A stretch of 64,000 nucleotides of DNA from Owenia fusiformis. Its lineage: Eukaryota > Annelida > Polychaeta > Sabellida > Oweniidae. Position 1 is the first letter of the stretch. Each line of letters begins with the position of its first letter. Position numbers and translations under genes: made by a program. The stretch is from positions 13,004,932-13,068,931 of the forward strand of contig CAIIXF020000012.1 in assembly GCA_903813345.2 (NCBI GenBank). The letters run 5' to 3'. The notes below the pieces were generated by a model, which was not told where the DNA came from, did no database searches, and saw only the letters and a list, made by a program, of their open reading frames with translations. Positions 27,101-33,100 of the stretch are shown in pieces.

Positions 27101-30100
27101 AAATACCAATAATCAGGCCCGTAGCCAGGATTTGCCAAGGGGGTTCATTTTTCCAAAATTTCCAGTGGGGTTCACATTTGACAATTTTTGAGAAGTGCTC
27201 AAAATGGTGAAAACTGCATGATTTTGAAAGAATTTTTGGCCAGGGGGGGGGGGGGGTTGCCCGAACCCTGCGAACCCCCCCCCCCCTGGCTACGGGCCTG
27301 ATAATCATACAGTTTCAAGGAAGGTTGAAGTTCACCTTTCAGTCTCCGTAAATTGGTAAAGGGTGTATGCTTAATATGCTTAATAACAGACACATTTCCA
27401 CATCAAAAACTGTCAAAGGCGAACCTAAATCATAATGGATAATGTTTGATTTTAAATTAAATTCACAAAATTTTGCCAGGCATATGTTATATACATATTA
27501 ATACTAGCCTAAATAAATTTCACCCTATGCAGACAGAGCCTGTGGGAAATATTGGGGTGCGGCGCAAATGAGCGGAGGATGCGGAGCTAACGGTCATTTT
27601 TGAATTTAAATTTGGGATATTTCTGAAACTAAGCCGTTTTGGGACTTCAAATATACCAAGATATGTGTATTTGACACCAAATATCAATAAAATTGTGAAA
27701 ATAGTAGTGCAATTCATTTTATAGCGACGCAGTATGCCTTAAACATTTCCCAGACCTATATATTTTGAGACTATACTTTTAATACTGCGTCCCCAGCATT
27801 CATAAAAATGGTGTTCAAGATACACTACCCATGCAAATTATTTTTGCATCTTGGAAGCCAGGCAGTATCTGTGTGATTTTATAAAAATTCGGAAATGTTC
27901 TTCAGATATGAGCCCCCTCTAAATATTGGGTGTGGAGGTACGTTTATGGAGCTCCTCCGCACCCAATATTTAGAGGGGGCTCATATCTGAAAAACATTTC
28001 CGAATTTTTATAAAAGCACACAGATACTGCCTGGCTTCCAAGATGCAAAAATAATTTGTATAGATAGTGTACCTTGAACACTATTTTTTATGAATGCTGG
28101 GGACTCAGTATTAAAAGGATAATTTCAAAATATATAGGTCTGGGAAAGGTTTGAGGCACACTGCGTCGCTACAGAATGAATTGCGCTACTATTTTCACAA
28201 TTGTATTGATATTTGGTGTCAAATATACATATCTTGGTATATTTGAAGTCCCAAAACGCCTTAGTTTCAGAAATATCCCAAATTTAAATTCAAAAATGAC
28301 CGTTAGCTCCGCACCCTCCGCTCATTTGCTCCGCACCCAATATTTCCCACAGGCTCTGTCTGCATAGGGTGAATTTTGGAACATAAATAAATGACATGTG
28401 AATTTGCTGAAGTGACGATTTCCCATGTTAAAAATAAGAGAATTTTAGAGAGACCATACATCATGCGATTTATCGCATTCTACCCCCACTTTAACAAAAA
28501 CCCGTATGGCCAAGTTATCTACGCCTGACGTTGTTGGTCTACGACATTTCAGAATCAGGGAGTGGATAACAGGGCCAGACGAGTTTGGTTACCCCCACTT
28601 ATGTTTTTTACAAATTTAAGTGGGGGTCGTAGAGTAGATGAGATTACAGTAAAATTTTGAATGTTTGGAACTTCTCTGAATCTAAAAAATAAGCAATTAA
28701 AGGACCACATTGAAACAGAACATGTAAAAATAGAAACATTTATACATGTTCTTACTTTTGTTTATTTTAGTTTGTTTTGTAGTTTAGCTATCATATCTGT
28801 GACCTCATATTTCAATGCTTCTCTGCCATGTTATTTTCAAAAAAATGAAAGAACTCCTTAAATATAGTATGCTATCTATTCACTGGTGATCCGCTCGATT
28901 ACACTGGTTACCGAAACGGTTCGTTTTGGTAACAAAATGTCGGAACGTCGAAGGTGCGATTTTTCTTTTTTCCTTATTTCACGCATTGTAGGCAGAATCC
29001 CCACAACATTTTCCTCACAAACATGTATCAGCATCATATGTTTTAGAAAATGAACGATTCTATTGTCTTCTGAACTATTTGTTCGCAAACATGTACATTT
29101 TCTAAAGCATATGAAACTGATACATGTTTGTGTATTTCTGTATTTCTGCCATCATGATTATCTATCAGGCTAAAGATGGCAATCACTGACTCCCCGTGCA
29201 ATGTCTATTCTTTGAAAGAGGTAGATCTAACAGAGATCACCATCAAGATTAAGATAACTGCATAAACCATTTGCCATAAACACTTCACCATCCAATCAAC
29301 ACCTCTGCGCCAGATCCCAGGGACCGGATCTGACTTGAAAGTCGCTGATGGTTAACTGACCCCTGGACCCCTTGTAATTGACCTAACGAAAATTATGAAC
29401 CGGGAATTATGATTGAAAATCGTGATGAAATTGAAAATCAATAACATCGATTCAAATATCAGAATATTCAAAAGTTCATTTCAAAAATTATGAAAATTGA
29501 AACGATCCCAACTTTCACATGAGATTATTTGTGTTCTCGCTGCAGGTACCGGCCATGGAATGCTTTCATTTTAACCTTTGGTGATTGTGTAACATGCATG
29601 CATCATTCTTACCTTCGAAAGCTGGCAGTACGGCTCCCAAGCTGCTTTTAAGCAGCAATATCTTGAACTTGGAACTGTCCTCCATGTTGATTTCGACGCG
29701 GGAATTCCTCTATTTCTATTGGTTGATAGAACAGAATACGATGAAAAGCCGAACGAGAAATACATCAAATTTGCGAACGATGTACTTTCCGTTTGTAACG
29801 CTCGCCCTTGTTGAAAGGGACTAAAACCGGTGTAAAAGGGTAGGACGTCCTAGAGTGGAGTTTTAGTCAATTTACCGATAATTCGCAAACTTTAGTCCAG
29901 AGGAAGTCGACATGGACATCTATGAAGTTCAGAGGAAGAAAATATGGAATTTTATAACTCTGAGAGGAATAATACATAGAAACTTCCAATTTTGAGAGGA
30001 AATTGACATGGAAAAAATGCTCAAAAAGGGGGTCTTTGGCGCGGCACATAGGTATTAAGAGGTATATTGGAGTGAACCCCCCGGGACAGAACGTCAGACT

Positions 30101-33100
30101 TTTGTCAGCAATAACCCATGGCAAAATTACAACGTCGGAGAAACGTTTTCTTTACATCATATTTCCACTCTCACTCTCAATTACCACGTTAAGTTCATCT
30201 GTGTGAGCCAACATATGCCTGTGCCTCCACCGATCAGTATTTAAAGTTACCACAACTCGAGGCATAAATGTATATTCGTTATATATTTAACATTTACTTC
30301 ACGTCACAAATTAAACGAATTTGTTGAGACCACAACGTCTTTGTCACGTTCTTTTTCACATACATGTATATGTATTTTCACGTTTAAAACCCGTTTCGTC
30401 AACGTCAAAATTAACTGTTTCGACAACGTTGCAAATAAACCAATTTCGTGAGGACATAGCGTCTTTTTGTAACGTTTCCTGCACTTACAAATATTTTTTT
30501 ACATTTCAATTGAAAACACGTTTCGACAACGTTGAAATTAACCGTTTGCACTACGTTGAAAATGAACCATTTTGGTCAGAAAATGACGTCTTTGTAACGT
30601 GTTTTACAATTACAAATATTTTTCACATTCAAACCATGTTTTGACAACGTTACAATTAGCCATTTTCACTACGTAGCAAATGAACCAATTTGGTGGGAAA
30701 ACAAGGACTTTGTAACGTTTCCTAGACTTACAATTATCTTTCACATTTAAAACACGTTACGACAACGTCAAATTTTACTGTTTATATTACGTAGCAAATG
30801 AAACAATTTGGTGAGAACTGCAACGTCTTTGTAACGTTTTCTACACTTACAAATATCTTTCACATTTAAAACACGTACGTTACGACAACGTCAAATTTTA
30901 CCGTTTACATTACGTAGCAAATGTACCAAATTTGGTGAGAACGCAACGTCTTTGTAACGTTTTTTACACTTACAAATATCTTTCACATTGAGAACACGTT
31001 ACGACGACATCAAATTTTACCGTTTATATTACGTAGCAAATGAAACAATTTGGTGAGAAGTGCAACGTCTTTGTAACGTTTTCTACACTTACAAATATCT
31101 TTCACATTTAAAACACGTTACGACAACGTCAAATTTTACCGTTTACATTACGTAGCAAATGTACCAAATTTGGTGAGAACACAACGTCTTTGTAACGTTT
31201 TTTACACTTACAAATATCTTTCACATTTAGAACACGTTACGACAACATCAAATTTTACCGTTTATATTACGTAGCAAATGAAACAATTTGGTGAGAAGTG
31301 CAACGTCTTTGTAACGTTTTCTACACTTACAAATATCTTTCACGTTTAAAACACGTTACGACAACGTCAAATTTTACCGTTTACATTACGTAGCAAATGT
31401 ACCAAATTTGGTGATAACACAACGTCTTTGTAACGTTTTCTACACTTACAAATATCTTTCACATTTAAAACACGTTACGACAACGTCAAATTTTACCGTT
31501 TATATTACGTAGCAAATGAAACAATTTGGTGAGAACTGCAACGTCTTTGTAATGTTTCCTGCACTTACAAATATTTTACACATTTAAAAAACGTTACGAC
31601 AACGTTAAATTTTGCCGTTTATATTACGTTGCAAATGAACCAAACTGGTAAAAATTCAACGTCATTGTTACGTTTTTCACACCAGCACAAATTTCGAACT
31701 TTACTAACACATTACTACAACGTCATTTTTTAACCATCCACCGACGTTTTGCTGAATGTCACAATTTTACGTTGCTTTGACGTTTATATAACGGAAATAT
31801 ACAACGTCTCCAGTGAACTTATATACCACATATGAGTAACGTTACATGGACGTCACTGTTTGCTGGGAAGCTCTTTGCTCGGCTTTTCTGCCTCTTAGCT
31901 CAGTTACTATGGCTCTCTAGCTCTTTGCTCGCCTCTTCTGACTCTTATGCTCTTTGTTCGGCTCTTCTGGCTCTTTAGCCTGGCTCAGCTTCTATGGCTC
32001 TTTGCTCGGCTCCTTTGGCTCTTTATGGCTCCTATGGCTCATAAACTTGGCTCTGCTCCTAGGGCTCGTTAGCTCTTTGCTCGGCTCCTCTGCCTCTTTG
32101 TCCAGCTCTTTGGCTCTTAAAATTGGCTCCTCTGGCTCTTGAACTTGGCTCCTCTGGCTCTTCGTTCAGCTCTTTGGCTCTTTAGCCTAGCTTCTCTGGC
32201 TCCTGAACATGCCTCCTCTGGCTCTTCGTTCAGCTCTTTGGCTCTTTAGCATGGCTCCTCTTGAGCTTGGCTCTTCTGCTTCTGAACTTGGCTCCTCTGG
32301 CTCTTCGTTCAGCACTTTGGCTCTTTAGCCTGGCTCCTCTTGAGCTTGGCTCTTCTGCTTCTGAACTTGGCTCCTCTGGCTCTTCGTTCAGCTCTTTGGC
32401 TCTTTAGCCTGGCTCCTCTTGAGCTTGGCTCTTCTGCTTCTGAACTTGGCTCCTCTGGCTCCTCGTTCAGCTCTTTGGCTCTTTAGCCTGGCTCCTCTTG
32501 AGCTTGGCTCTTCTGCTTCTGAACTTGGCTCCTCTGGCTCTTCGTTCAGCTCTTTGGCTCTTTAGCCTGGCTCCTCTTGAGCTTGGCCCTTCTGGCTCTT
32601 GAACTTGGCTCCTCGTTCAGCTCTTTGCGATGGAAGCCTTCCTGGAACTATCTCTGTCAGTGGTGAAACCAACTGACAAAATAGTCCACTGTGACTCTTC
32701 TGGCTCTTTAGCCTTGCTCTGCCTCTATGGCTCTTGACTTTTCCAGGGAGGCTCCTTACTGCTCGATGCGATGGAAGTCTTCCTGGAACTACTTCTGTCA
32801 GCGGTGAAACCAACTGACAAAATACTTCGCTGTGTTGGGAAGTTTCTCAATTGCACCTTACAGCTAGTGGTGGAACCGAACTAACTGTAATGCAAGGTTG
32901 CTTCCAGAATGTTCCTTGCTGCTTCCTCAAGGACAACACTGAGCTCTGAATCTCTTTACAGCACTCTTAAGAATGGAAGTATGAAGCTATTCTTGCTTTC
33001 AATTAAATCTGACAAATATCTCACTAACTTTAGAAAGCCTGGGACACAAAATGGCGACACACAGTAGATCTGGATACCCAATGAACTAGAAATTAAGATC

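Larger units (their letters stand above)
21322..31867. mobile_element. 10.5-kb element with CCCAGC termini inserted at TTAA in the LTR
   Basis: The insertion is exact: the other LTR reads CTCTTAAGCTC, and here CTCTTAA is followed by CCCAGCTAACA..., ending TGTTTGCTGGG then AAGCTC. The termini CCCAGCTAACA and CCCAGCAAACA are inverted repeats. Each end carries its own tandem array rich in AACGTT. The 6-kb middle holds MITEs, a long foldback and a few exon-like stretches, but no recognised transposase. TTAA targeting and CCC ends recall piggyBac, although only AA, not TTAA, is kept on the right. Confidence 0.85.

Noticed and set aside
27520-28367. Matching 63-65-residue frames (starting MNC, with FGVKYTYLGIFEVPK) on opposite strands
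   Set aside because: They are the two arms of one inverted repeat. No coding evidence beyond the mirror.
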